Below are positions 1-7,564 of a stretch of 64,000 nt of DNA, one piece after another. The notes beneath the pieces were generated by a model. That model worked only from the letters and a program-made list of their open reading frames with translations, was not told the DNA's origin and did not search any database. The first letter of the stretch is position 1. Each line of letters starts with the position of its first letter. Made by a program: the position numbers and the translations under genes. Source of the stretch: Erysipelotrichaceae bacterium (GTDB lineage Bacteria > Bacillota_I > Bacilli_A > Erysipelotrichales > Erysipelotrichaceae); assembly GCA_030694975.1 (NCBI GenBank), contig JAUYTU010000013.1, positions 59,333 through 123,332 of the forward strand, written 5' to 3'.

Positions 1-2
1 AG

Positions 3-605
3 GAAATCAGCGAAGTTCAGCGACTGATTGTTCAAAGAGAGTATAAAAAAGGGGAATTTATCATTCATCCGCTCAAAGTCATGCAATGTCTTTTTATCAT
101 CAACAAGGGAAAGGTCAAAGTAATCCGTCCCAACAAAGATGGCAAAGAACAGATTCTTTATGTGTTGACGGTCGGAGAATTTTTTGGTGAGCAAGCCCTA
201 TTCAGTCGACTGTCGGAAGACATCATGGTTGAAGCATTGGAAGACAGCGGCATATGCACCATATCCAAAGCGCAGTTTCAAGCGCTGTTACAACAGATGC
301 CGCAAATAGCTATTAAGATGATAGAAGTCATGTCCCATCGATTGACAAAAATGGAAGAGTTGGTGGAAAGTTTGGGAATCAATTCGGTTGATAAGCGCGT
401 ATTCAATCTTATTGAAGAATATTCAATAAAATTCGGTCGTAAAACACATGAAGGAATTTTGATTCAACTGCCGCTGAGTCGTGAAGAAATGGCCAACCAC
501 TTGGGTATTACCCGTGAAACCATCAGTCGGAAACTTGCCAAATATCAGGATGAAGGGAAGATCAAGCTGATTGGGCATAAACAGATATTACTGATACATA
601 AATAA
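3..605 (+). CDS. Crp/Fnr-family transcriptional regulator, 5' end outside the window
   Basis: The reading frame is open from the first bases, so the true start lies upstream; an internal ATG at 81 would cut into the cyclic-nucleotide-binding-like barrel. The visible 200 residues hold the end of that barrel (KGEFI, then GEFFGEQALFS) and a C-terminal winged helix with the typical recognition segment LSREEMANHLGITRETISRKL. No cysteine cluster for an FeS centre is visible in the part present. The gene sits just upstream of a DUF1858 gene and a DUF438/hemerythrin gene, and a second Crp/Fnr plus DUF1858 set lies near 29-30.5 kb. This suggests a regulator of nitrosative or redox stress genes (inference). 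The effector is unknown. Confidence 0.9.
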   Translation, partial: EISEVQRLIVQREYKKGEFIIHPLKVMQCLFIINKGKVKVIRPNKDGKEQILYVLTVGEFFGEQALFSRLSEDIMVEALEDSGICTISKAQFQALLQQMPQIAIKMIEVMSHRLTKMEELVESLGINSVDKRVFNLIEEYSIKFGRKTHEGILIQLPLSREEMANHLGITRETISRKLAKYQDEGKIKLIGHKQILLIHK

Positions 606-658
606 TGTGACATTTTTTGCTTAAAGTCACATTTTCTTGACTTTTAAAAAGATATAAT
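604..658 (+). promoter_or_regulatory. Inverted repeats and -10 element ahead of the DUF1858-DUF438 genes
   Basis: AATGTGAC (604-611) pairs with GTCACATT (626-633). A second overlapping inverted repeat is AAAGTCA (623-629) with TGACTTT (638-644). A consensus TATAAT lies at 653-658 with no good -35 at 17 bp, the usual layout of an activator-dependent promoter. The first repeat could also act as a weak terminator of the upstream regulator gene. The 16-base gap between its TGTGA and TCACA halves does not match a standard CRP site. Confidence 0.5.
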
Positions 659-678
659 GGACTCGCAGAGGAGATGCT

Positions 679-903
679 ATGAAATCAATTGCCCTCGAAG
701 ACACGATTTATGAGATATACAGTCATTACCCCCAAGTCATGGATATTTTGTATGAATTTGGTTTTACTCAAATCAAACAACCGATGATGATACAGACGGT
801 GGGACGATATATGACATTAAAGAAGGGCTGCGAGATGCGTGGCTTTGATTATGAAGAATTAGTACGTTTGTTGCGATCCAAAGGATTGCCCGTGGAGGAA
901 TGA
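679..903 (+). CDS. DUF1858-domain small protein
   Basis: A 74-residue protein with the DUF1858 fold pattern: a short motif with a YPQVMDILYEFGF segment, then GCEMRGFDYEELVRLLRSKG at the C-terminus. Many family members carry a CxxC pair after the first helix. This one lacks it, unlike the paralogue at 28980-29174, which keeps CFGC. It starts at ATG 679 behind an AGAGGAG ribosome site and its stop overlaps the next ATG (ATGA), so the two are translationally coupled. Related short domains occur at the N-terminus of di-iron FeS-repair proteins (ScdA/RIC). A redox or FeS-repair helper role is inferred from context only. Confidence 0.8.
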   Translation: MKSIALEDTIYEIYSHYPQVMDILYEFGFTQIKQPMMIQTVGRYMTLKKGCEMRGFDYEELVRLLRSKGLPVEE

Positions 904-2087
904 AAATGAGCGAAATCATCAATAACCGACAAGAAAAATTAAAAGAATTGATTTTAAAATTACACGATGGAGCCAATCTGGAGGCAGTGAAAGCTGAATT
1001 TAAGGAACATTTTGGGACGGTCAGTACCGCTGAGATATCCGCGATAGAACGATCTTTGGTTGAAGAAGGAATGGCACCTGCCGAAATCCAACGCCTATGC
1101 GATGTGCACGCATCCTTATTCGAAGGTTCAATCGAACAAATTCATTCCACGGCCAAGCCCGAGCACACGCCGGGACATCCGGTGTATACTTTCCGTTTGG
1201 AGAATATCAAAATTAAAAAACTTATTGAAAGAGAAATTCTGCCCTTACTCGAAGAAGAGTTTGATCGTTCAACCTTGTTTGCAATGATCGGCAGACTGCT
1301 GGAAATCGATAAGCATTATGCCCGCAAAGAAAACGTTGTCTTTCCTTATATGGAAAAACACGGGATTACAGCACCTCCCAAAGTTATGTGGGGTGTGGAT
1401 GATGAAATACGTAATGATTTAAAGAGTCTTTTAAGATTCTCACAAGCATGGTCGGTTGAAGAGTTGATCAACAACACGAAGGCAGCTATCAAGAAAGTTA
1501 TAGACATGATTTCTAAGGAAGAGAACATTCTATTTCCCATGATTATGGATACTTTCAGTGAAGCGGAGTGGGCAACTATTTTTGCTCAGTCGAAAGAGTT
1601 TGAGACTTCTTGGGTCGTTAATCCGCCTGCCTATCTTCCACAACTGGTCATCGAAGAAAAAGAGGATTTGGTAATACAATCCGGTTCTGTACCATTATCC
1701 GCAGGTTCGTTAACATTTGAGGAAACCAATGCGATATTCAATACGGTTCCATTTGATATGACTTTTGTCGGAGCTGATGATAAAGTAAAATTCTTTACTC
1801 AAGGGAAAGAAAGAGTCTTCTCGCGTCCGCTCTCCGTTATCGGTCGGGAAGTGAAGAACTGTCATCCTCCTCAAAGTGTTCATGTTGTCGAGAAGATTGT
1901 GGAAGATTTGCGTTCAGGCGTAAAAGACCACGAAGACTTCTGGATCAATTTCAAAGGAATGTTTGTTCATATCCGTTATTATGCCGTTCGTAACGAAAAA
2001 GGCGAATACTTGGGAACCTTGGAAGTCACGCAAGATATTGAACCGATTCGGGCACTTGTTGGTGAAAAAAGACTGATGAATGAATGA
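900..2087 (+). CDS. DUF438 / hemerythrin-like / PAS protein
   Basis: A 395-residue protein with three parts. The N-terminal ~85 residues match DUF438 (helical, with KLKELILKLHDGA and a QRLCDVHASLFEG segment). Residues ~90-235 form a hemerythrin-type HHE helical bundle with H and E residues placed to bind a di-iron site (GHPVYTFRLEN, DKHYARKENVVFPYMEKHG, KEENILFPMI). The C-terminal ~110 residues form a PAS-like domain (FDMTFVGADDKVKFFTQG, then VTQDIEPI). It shares four bases with the upstream DUF1858 gene. This architecture is common in anaerobic Bacillota and is usually linked to oxygen or nitric oxide sensing or FeS repair. The exact reaction is not established. Confidence 0.88.
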   Translation: MKMSEIINNRQEKLKELILKLHDGANLEAVKAEFKEHFGTVSTAEISAIERSLVEEGMAPAEIQRLCDVHASLFEGSIEQIHSTAKPEHTPGHPVYTFRLENIKIKKLIEREILPLLEEEFDRSTLFAMIGRLLEIDKHYARKENVVFPYMEKHGITAPPKVMWGVDDEIRNDLKSLLRFSQAWSVEELINNTKAAIKKVIDMISKEENILFPMIMDTFSEAEWATIFAQSKEFETSWVVNPPAYLPQLVIEEKEDLVIQSGSVPLSAGSLTFEETNAIFNTVPFDMTFVGADDKVKFFTQGKERVFSRPLSVIGREVKNCHPPQSVHVVEKIVEDLRSGVKDHEDFWINFKGMFVHIRYYAVRNEKGEYLGTLEVTQDIEPIRALVGEKRLMNE

Positions 2088-2109
2088 AAAAAAGCCTCGC
2101 GGCTTTTTT
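2088..2109. terminator. Bidirectional terminator between convergent genes
   Basis: AAAAAAGCC, loop tcgc, GGCTTTTTT. It serves the DUF438 gene on the plus strand and the XRE regulator on the minus strand, whose stop codon sits in the 3' T-run. Confidence 0.85.
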
Positions 2110-3694
2110 AAATGGATTCAAGCATTTTATACAACTCTTTGAGTACATCGGGGCGGCTTCTGCGCATGGTCGGGATATGGTTGATGACTTCTTCCATGTA
2201 ATGATTCATTGAGGAAAGGATATTTCCCTCATGGACATAAAATCCTAACAAAGGTATCAATCCCTGTACATTGGCAGTCAAGAAAGCTTCGGTATTTTCT
2301 TTAAGGTTAATATTAATGGTGATTTCATTTTCCGAATGGTGATAGTTGCCAAAGAACAGCTGGAATTTTTCGTTGTTTTCGATTACAAATATCATATTTT
2401 CGATGATGGCTTTAATTTCAAGACGGGTACAGATGATTTCATCTCTTAAAAAGAATACGGGATCAAAGTGCACATAGGCACCGCGGGTTATTGAATCTTT
2501 GAGTACTTGCAACGGGAATATGTCTGTATAAGGCGCAATCGAAAGCGAATTGAGCATTCGAGTACGCAACTGCCGAACTTTGTCGATGTAGTTTTTCTGC
2601 GCAGTCGGAGGTAAGGTTTTACTGTAACGCGTGTAGACATCGTCGGGTAGGAAAATAGAATTGACATGCAAATGCCAACTGGTCGTCGGTGATACGACTG
2701 CGATATTTTGGATCATTCGATCCAACAGTTCAAACTGCTGAGTTTTCTTAAATATTTCAAACAACGGTTTACATCCGGTCAATCGTCCCATAAATTGCGA
2801 TTGAAACGACTGTGCTACCTCAGGAAGTTCGTATAAGTAAGACAGATTCTCAACATCTTCAAATGTTACGGATGATGAAACCAGTGCCCGCATATCCTTT
2901 TGAACAAACCAAGAGGTTTTCACGATTTGTGATTGGTACCGAGGATTATAATACGACTTGATGGATCCTAACAGATGCAAAGGCATCCACAAATTGATTG
3001 CCTGCAGGATATCGTGCGTGTCCCGATGCACCGTATGGATAATACTGATCTTGTGCCCGGCTTCAATAATCCCGCGCAACAACACATGCCATTGCACCTG
3101 AAATACCCGGTCTTCTGTCAGCCAACTCATATCTTCATCGCTCAACAAAAACAATTCAGTTTTCTCTTCACTTCGCAAAACGGAAGTTAAAAGATAGATA
3201 ACGGCTTTTCGTTTTGCGGAATTACCGGCAAATAAATGAAAATCCTTTTTGTATTGAGTCGTTAAGGTCGGTAATGGGAAATCGAGAGAAGGCATCGCAG
3301 CTTGGGCTGGCCGATCTTTAGCCAGTCCCTGAATCTGCTGCAAAAGAACTTCCGCGTACTCTTCACTTGAAACAAACGGTCGAATCACGGTCGACGAAGC
3401 TGTGTCGCGAATCAGCCAGTCAGAAAGCAAGGCAACCTGATCGCTGATATTGGGTAATTCAGCTTTTTGCTCTTCTAAGATATGACGCAAATACTCCTGC
3501 TGATAGGAGTAACCGTTTTGAGACAAAAAATAATCCGCGATCGAAGGAATGTGTGAAGAACGCATGGTTGGAACACGATCCCCGTTACGCCAACGACTGA
3601 CTAAAGAAGGATCGATGTTGATTTCCTTAGCCAGTTTGCTGTTTGAAATATGGAACTGCTCCATCAGTTGATTGAGTTTATCTTTGAATTGCAT
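2108..3694 (-). CDS. Large XRE-type HTH regulator with unrecognised C-terminal region
   Basis: 528 residues. The first ~60 form a clear Cro/CI helix-turn-helix (SNSKLAKEINIDPSLVSRWRNG). The remaining ~460 match no domain recognised here: no transmembrane segment, no kinase or protease motif, a mixed alpha/beta pattern, and a stretch (RGIIEAGHKISIIHTV) that might bind a ligand. The start at 3694 follows AGAGGT. Its promoter (TTGACA, 18 bp, CATAAT on the minus strand) is overlapped by a perfect palindrome, so autorepression is likely (inference). It is divergent from a tiny transcription unit at ~3800-3876. Large one-domain-plus-sensor XRE proteins often respond to peptides or metabolites. The ligand here is unknown. 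Confidence 0.8.
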   Translation of the reverse strand: MQFKDKLNQLMEQFHISNSKLAKEINIDPSLVSRWRNGDRVPTMRSSHIPSIADYFLSQNGYSYQQEYLRHILEEQKAELPNISDQVALLSDWLIRDTASSTVIRPFVSSEEYAEVLLQQIQGLAKDRPAQAAMPSLDFPLPTLTTQYKKDFHLFAGNSAKRKAVIYLLTSVLRSEEKTELFLLSDEDMSWLTEDRVFQVQWHVLLRGIIEAGHKISIIHTVHRDTHDILQAINLWMPLHLLGSIKSYYNPRYQSQIVKTSWFVQKDMRALVSSSVTFEDVENLSYLYELPEVAQSFQSQFMGRLTGCKPLFEIFKKTQQFELLDRMIQNIAVVSPTTSWHLHVNSIFLPDDVYTRYSKTLPPTAQKNYIDKVRQLRTRMLNSLSIAPYTDIFPLQVLKDSITRGAYVHFDPVFFLRDEIICTRLEIKAIIENMIFVIENNEKFQLFFGNYHHSENEITININLKENTEAFLTANVQGLIPLLGFYVHEGNILSSMNHYMEEVINHIPTMRRSRPDVLKELYKMLESI

Positions 3695-3714
3695 GAGCTT
3701 TACCTCTTTATCAC

Positions 3715-3744
3715 ATTATGACAGAAATTGACAAAAAATGTCAA
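3715..3744 (-). promoter_or_regulatory. Promoter of the XRE regulator gene
   Basis: On the minus strand TTGACA (plus TGTCAA 3739-3744) is followed after 18 bp by CATAAT (plus ATTATG 3715-3720). The consensus -35 box is one arm of the palindrome at 3728-3744. Confidence 0.65.
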
Positions 3745-3760
3745 TGACAAATTGTGTCAT
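3728..3760. promoter_or_regulatory. Two abutting 17-bp palindromic operators
   Basis: Site 1: TTGACA-N5-TGTCAA at 3728-3744. Site 2: ATGACA-N5-TGTCAT at 3744-3760. Both are perfect and share base 3744; a half site TGACA also occurs at 3719-3723. Site 1 covers the -35 box of the XRE gene. Both lie about 40-70 bases upstream of the predicted start of the rightward transcript, an activator-like position. Confidence 0.75.
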
Positions 3761-3816
3761 GACATTCCTTTTGTAACACTAAATGTGTATTATATTGGTG
3801 ACTGGGTGGGGGATTG

Positions 3817-3852
3817 ATGTATAAACAATGCGTGTGTGGGCACCGGTCATGA
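3817..3852 (+). CDS. Possible 11-residue peptide
   Basis: ATG at 3817 follows a purine-rich GGGTGGGGGA five bases upstream, a plausible ribosome site. The frame reads MYKQCVCGHRS and stops with TGA at 3850, whose last base begins the terminator stem. It has two cysteines spaced CxC, then Gly-His, and no signal peptide. The position, divergent from a large XRE regulator across paired operators, resembles regulator plus signal-peptide pairs. However, the peptide is shorter than usual pro-peptides and the stem at 3800-3848 could hide the ribosome site. The frame may be fortuitous within a small RNA. Confidence 0.3.
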   Translation: MYKQCVCGHRS

Positions 3853-3876
3853 AGATTCCTTGATGGAATCTTTTTT
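3852..3876 (+). terminator. Intrinsic terminator of the 3800 transcript
   Basis: AAGATTCC (3852-3859), loop ttgat, GGAATCTT (3865-3872), then T-run to 3876. From 3877 to 3999 only AT-rich leader sequence is visible. Confidence 0.8.
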
Positions 3877-4005
3877 ATTTCATCACAGATTTCTATTCTT
3901 CATCTTACTTCTCTATCTGCAAAATCTCTCATTGACGCAAACGCAGTTGTTAATGAAGATGAATAACACAGATTATGTTAAAATACTTAAAAGGAGACTA
4001 TGATC

Positions 4006-4377
4006 ATGAAATTCAAATTCGCTCATTTTAATTTTAATGTGCTCGACCTGCAGAAAAGTATACAGTTTTATCAGGATGCTTTAGGTTTAACCGTAAGAAG
4101 AAGCAAGGAAGCTGCCGATGGCAGTTATATCATCACTTTTTTAGAAGACCGCGAATCAGATTTTTATCTGGAACTTACCTGGCTTAAAGATCATACGGAA
4201 CCCTATGATCTGGGTGAACAAGAGTATCATCTAGCATTTATTACGGACCAGTATGATGCAGCACATACCCACCATCAGGAAATGGGTGTCATATGTTATG
4301 AGAACCCGGTGATGGGAATATACTTCATACTTGATCCGGATGGCTATTGGATCGAAATCGTACCCGCAAAACGTTAA
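4006..4377 (+). CDS. VOC-family glyoxalase-like protein
   Basis: 123 residues in the beta-alpha-beta-beta-beta pattern of vicinal-oxygen-chelate enzymes, close to lactoylglutathione lyase (GloA). Likely metal ligands are the early His (AHFNFNV), Glu in YLELTW, His in YHLAF and Glu in WIEIVP. The C-terminal YFILDPDGYWIEIV block is typical of the family. Two in-frame ATGs exist; the one at 4006 lies nine bases from GGAG, the one at 4000 only three, so 4006 is preferred. It probably detoxifies methylglyoxal or a related aldehyde as a monocistronic gene. The precise substrate cannot be read from the sequence. Confidence 0.85.
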   Translation: MKFKFAHFNFNVLDLQKSIQFYQDALGLTVRRSKEAADGSYIITFLEDRESDFYLELTWLKDHTEPYDLGEQEYHLAFITDQYDAAHTHHQEMGVICYENPVMGIYFILDPDGYWIEIVPAKR

Positions 4378-4404
4378 GAAGGATCTTCAGATTCTTCTTT
4401 TTTT
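4376..4404 (+). terminator. Terminator after the glyoxalase-like gene
   Basis: AAGAAGGATC, loop ttca, GATTCTTCTT with G-U pairing, followed by a long T-run; the stem starts in the stop codon. Confidence 0.75.
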
Positions 4405-4405
4405 C

Positions 4406-4457
4406 TTTACATTATCATCTTTTGAAAGTATACTACATATGAACAACTGTTCATATG
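4406..4457 (+). promoter_or_regulatory. Metal-responsive promoter with 22-bp ArsR/SmtB operator
   Basis: TTTACA (4406-4411), 17 bp, TATACT (4429-4434). Immediately after it is a perfect palindrome: CATATGAACA (4436-4445), AC, TGTTCATATG (4448-4457). This is the 12-2-12 form known for SmtB/CzrA/CadC repressors and would cover the transcription start. Confidence 0.88.
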
Positions 4458-4465
4458 AGGTATTT

Positions 4466-4816
4466 ATGAAAGCAGATGTATGCAAAGAGTTTTTTACTCA
4501 TCCCCAAGTTATCGAAGCCGCGAAAAGCGACTTGCTTTCTGATGAAGAATACGACTACATGTCGATGTTTTTCAAGATGGTTTCTGACCCCACGCGCTTA
4601 AAAATCATCAATGTACTATTTGACAGAGAGTTGTGTGTTTGCGACTTGATGATCGTTACAGAAATGTCTCAATCGGCTATTTCCCATCAACTGTCCAAAC
4701 TCAAACAGACACGACTCGTCAAATCCGTCAAGCGTGGAAAGAACGTGTTCTATTCTCTCAATGATGATCATGTCCGCCAGATTTTCCGGCAGGCTCAAGA
4801 ACATGCGAGGGAATGA
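4466..4816 (+). CDS. ArsR/SmtB-family metal-sensing repressor
   Basis: 116 residues with the winged helix of the family (SDPTRLKIINVLF, then MSQSAISHQLSKLKQTRLV and KRGKNVFYSL). Cysteines at the N-terminus (ADVCKEFF) and in the helix pair LCVCDLM match the CadC-type metal site that binds Cd, Pb or Zn. The ATG at 4466 follows GAGG. The upstream 22-bp palindrome and the downstream P-type ATPase one base past its stop support a metal-induced operon in which this protein is the repressor. CadC-like sensing of Cd/Zn/Pb is inferred from the cysteines and the partner. Confidence 0.92.
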   Translation: MKADVCKEFFTHPQVIEAAKSDLLSDEEYDYMSMFFKMVSDPTRLKIINVLFDRELCVCDLMIVTEMSQSAISHQLSKLKQTRLVKSVKRGKNVFYSLNDDHVRQIFRQAQEHARE

Positions 4817-4817
4817 T

Positions 4818-6884
4818 ATGAAACAAATAACAATTGTGTTGGACGGTTTAACTTGTGCCAACTGTGGTAATAAGATAGAAAAAAGCATGAATGATCGACC
4901 GGATGTTGAGATTGCAACCCTCGATTTTTTAAGCAACCGATTAACCATACAGTTTAATGATGAGAAGGCATTGGTAGACATGGACCAGATAAAGGAACAA
5001 ATTTTAGCTATCGAAGATGTCAATATTATCATTGAAGATCAACCTCTAAAGAAGGTAGAAAAGCAATATTCCATCGACCAGATCCGAATGGCTATCGGTA
5101 TTTTCGGTTTGTTCCTATCGCTAATCCACGACAGTATCATTTTTAAAATTATTTCGTTAGCGATTTATGGTTTCATCGGCTACCCGGTATTTAAAAAAGC
5201 TTTTCAAAAACTACTTCGCAAAGATATGTTTGACGAAAATTTCCTGATGTCATTCGCAACAATCGGTGCCATCGCCATCAATGAGATCCCCGAAGCTTTG
5301 GGTGTTATGGTCTTTTACACGATCGGCGAGTACTTTCAAGACCGAGCTGTGGCCCGATCAAAAAATGCGATATCACAACTGTTGGATCTTTCTGTCAATC
5401 AAGCCATTGTAATTAGCGATGGAAAACACATCATAAAGAAACCTCACGAAGTACTTCCGGGTGAGATTGTATTTGTGGCTAAAGGAGCCAAAGTCCCATG
5501 TGATGGAACGATCATCAAAGGTGAATCCATGTTCGATAATAAATCGATTACCGGAGAGTCTTTGCCGATCGAACGGAAAATTGATGATGATGTTGATGCC
5601 GGTGCTGTTAATCTTGGGAATCCGGTATCCATTTGGGTTAATAAGCCATACAAAGACTCCTCTTTGTCTCGTTTAATTCGCTACATGGAGCAGGCATCCG
5701 TTAAAAAAGCCAAAGCTGAATCATTTATGAGTAAGTTTGCGGCGATCTATACCCCAACCGTTGTTGCCATCGCATTGGTCGTCTTTGTGGTTTCATCACT
5801 TGTTTTGAACGACTTCAATGAAGGACTGTATCGAGGCTTGATTTTCTTGGTCATCAGCTGTCCGTGTGCAATGGTCATTTCCATACCGCTGGGCTATTTT
5901 GCGGCGATGGGATACGGCGGTTCACAAGGCATCCTTTTTAAAGGCGGGGAAGCACTGGAATCCGCTGTCGATATTGATACGGTTCTGTTTGATAAAACCG
6001 GAACCTTAACCAAAGGCAATATCGTCGTCGTTCACAAAGCAGCCATTACAGAATTTGATTTAAATAAAGCCGATCAAATCGTTCATGTCCTGGAAAAACA
6101 TTCCAGCCACCCAATCGCAAAAGCACTGGTTTCAGCCACGGAATCTGCCGTAGAAACCGAAGTGATGAATATAACTGAAACCGCCGGTGTGGGCATAAGC
6201 GGCGAAATCAATGGAACAAAAGTGGAGATAGTCAGTCTCAAAGAGATTGATCTTGATCAAAAACTACTGGCCATTGCTGCGCAATATCCAATGGCAGTCG
6301 TACTTAAAGTTGATGCTGTTGCAGTAGCCATCTACTTTCTGGATGATGAAATCAAACCCGACAGCGTCGAGGCCATTGGTCGATTGCACAAATTAAACAT
6401 CAAAACGATCATGGTTTCCGGTGACAGGGAAGCATCGGCGCAACGCATCGCAAAGCAGTTGGGAATTGATAATTACTTCAGTCAACTGCTACCCCATCAA
6501 AAACTGGAGGTGGGAGAGCAGATGAAGGCTGAAAACCGGAGATTTGCATTTGTCGGTGATGGTGTCAATGATGCCGCGATAATCACGCTGAGTGATTGTG
6601 GCATGGCCATGGGCGGTCTTGGCAGCGATTTAACCATTGAAGCCGCCGATATCGTATTATTGAAAGACCAGCCAATGGATGTTGTCAGAGCCATTGAGAT
6701 TGCCAAAAAAACAAGGAAGATCATGATTACTAATCTGACATTTATATTTACTGTCAAAATATTCATCTTAATCCTGGGTTCATTGGGTTATGCTTCAATG
6801 TGGGCAGCTGTGTTTGCGGATGTTGGCGTTGCTTTACTTGCCGTTTTAAATGCTGTAAGGATCTTGCACCATGAAACCCGATAA
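4818..6884 (+). CDS. cadA: Cd/Zn/Pb-exporting P1B-type ATPase
   Basis: 688 residues. An N-terminal HMA domain carries CANC near residues 13-16. Next come the membrane helices with the ion-path motif CPC at 348-350 (SCPCAMV), the TGES-type actuator loop (ITGESLPIE), the phosphorylation motif DKTGTLT with Asp392, the HP dipeptide (SSHPIAKAL) and the GDGVND hinge. This combination is typical of CadA/ZntA exporters of divalent soft metals. The start at 4818 lies just after the stop of the repressor gene. The gene is co-transcribed with that repressor under the palindromic operator and overlaps the downstream exonuclease by 14 bases. Confidence 0.93.
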   Translation: MKQITIVLDGLTCANCGNKIEKSMNDRPDVEIATLDFLSNRLTIQFNDEKALVDMDQIKEQILAIEDVNIIIEDQPLKKVEKQYSIDQIRMAIGIFGLFLSLIHDSIIFKIISLAIYGFIGYPVFKKAFQKLLRKDMFDENFLMSFATIGAIAINEIPEALGVMVFYTIGEYFQDRAVARSKNAISQLLDLSVNQAIVISDGKHIIKKPHEVLPGEIVFVAKGAKVPCDGTIIKGESMFDNKSITGESLPIERKIDDDVDAGAVNLGNPVSIWVNKPYKDSSLSRLIRYMEQASVKKAKAESFMSKFAAIYTPTVVAIALVVFVVSSLVLNDFNEGLYRGLIFLVISCPCAMVISIPLGYFAAMGYGGSQGILFKGGEALESAVDIDTVLFDKTGTLTKGNIVVVHKAAITEFDLNKADQIVHVLEKHSSHPIAKALVSATESAVETEVMNITETAGVGISGEINGTKVEIVSLKEIDLDQKLLAIAAQYPMAVVLKVDAVAVAIYFLDDEIKPDSVEAIGRLHKLNIKTIMVSGDREASAQRIAKQLGIDNYFSQLLPHQKLEVGEQMKAENRRFAFVGDGVNDAAIITLSDCGMAMGGLGSDLTIEAADIVLLKDQPMDVVRAIEIAKKTRKIMITNLTFIFTVKIFILILGSLGYASMWAAVFADVGVALLAVLNAVRILHHETR

Positions 6885-7446
6885 ATTTATAGCGATTGAC
6901 TTTGAAACCGCAAATCGTAACATGGCCAGTGCCTGTGCTATCGGAATTGTTGTCTTTCAAGAAGGAGTACTCACCTACAAAGCTTCTTTTCTGATTCGGC
7001 CGCACGAATCCGTGTATTCTTTTGACACGTCGTTTATTGACATCCACCATATACATCCGGAAGATGTAGCAGATCAACCCGAATTCAATGAACTGTGGCC
7101 GACGATCCGCGAGATATTTAAGGATGGCATTTTAGTGGCTCACAATGCTTCTTTTGATATGACAGTTCTTATGAGCCTGATTACACTTTATAAGTTAGAA
7201 TACGATCACTTTTCCTATTTTTGCACCGTCAAACTATCCAGGTCGGTATTCAAGTTTTTACCGAGTCATCGATTGAATGTTGTCGCATCAAACTTAGGAA
7301 TCCACTTGGATCACCACGATGCCGGTAGCGATGCCTTTGCCTGTGCTCAGATTGTTAATCAGACGATGATATTAACAGGTATTTATCATCCATGGGATTT
7401 GTGTGATGCATTGATGGTGCCCATTAACAGCAGTTGGTATCTCTAG
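6871..7446 (+). CDS. DEDDh 3'-5' exonuclease (DnaQ/PolC epsilon-like)
   Basis: 191 residues with the exonuclease motifs: ExoI IDFET (Asp10, Glu12), ExoII HNASFD, and ExoIII H...D in HHDAGSDAFACA. It is a stand-alone exonuclease domain without the polymerase or BRCT parts found in PolC-type or larger proteins. The start overlaps the last 14 bases of cadA, so it is read from the metal-responsive promoter unless an internal promoter exists. Stand-alone proteins of this type trim DNA or RNA 3' ends in repair. The link to metal stress is only positional. Confidence 0.88.
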   Translation: MKPDKFIAIDFETANRNMASACAIGIVVFQEGVLTYKASFLIRPHESVYSFDTSFIDIHHIHPEDVADQPEFNELWPTIREIFKDGILVAHNASFDMTVLMSLITLYKLEYDHFSYFCTVKLSRSVFKFLPSHRLNVVASNLGIHLDHHDAGSDAFACAQIVNQTMILTGIYHPWDLCDALMVPINSSWYL

Positions 7447-7512
7447 AGTATAGAACGATAAGGTGTTTGTCTCATCTTCGAACATTGCGAGTTTCTTTCA
7501 CTTACTTACATG

Positions 7513-7541
7513 TTTACAGAAAATGAAAATAAAGTTATAAT
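7513..7541 (+). promoter_or_regulatory. Promoter of the pyrophosphatase-like gene
   Basis: TTTACA (7513-7518), 17 bp, TATAAT (7536-7541), close to the sigma-A consensus, 24 bases ahead of ATG 7565. Confidence 0.8.
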
Positions 7542-7564
7542 TAATAAACAATGAGGGTGATTTA

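Larger units (their letters stand above)
3800..3876 (+). ncRNA. Compact structured transcript divergent from the XRE regulator (candidate sRNA or peptide mRNA)
   Basis: A TATTAT at 3788-3793 would start transcription near G3800, though the -35 is weak. That base begins a stem: 3800-3808 (GACTGGGTG) pairs with 3841-3848 (CACCGGTC), with one bulge and one G-U pair. A terminator hairpin follows at 3852-3872 with a T-run. The unit is ~77 nt and contains an 11-codon reading frame. It matches no RNA family recognised here. Confidence 0.45.

Noticed and set aside
606..631. CRP-type site TGTGA...TCACA upstream of the first DUF1858 gene
   Set aside because: The gap is 16 bases instead of 6, so it is not a standard CRP site; kept only as a generic inverted repeat.
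3800..3876. Interpretation of the short unit as a preQ1-I riboswitch
   Set aside because: The preQ1-I core (TTCTAGC-like loop with A-rich tail pseudoknot) is absent and the unit does not precede a queuosine gene.
4331..4465. N-terminal extension of the ArsR gene reading back into the glyoxalase gene
   Set aside because: It would place the operator and promoter inside the coding region; ATG 4466 has a ribosome site and fits the family length.
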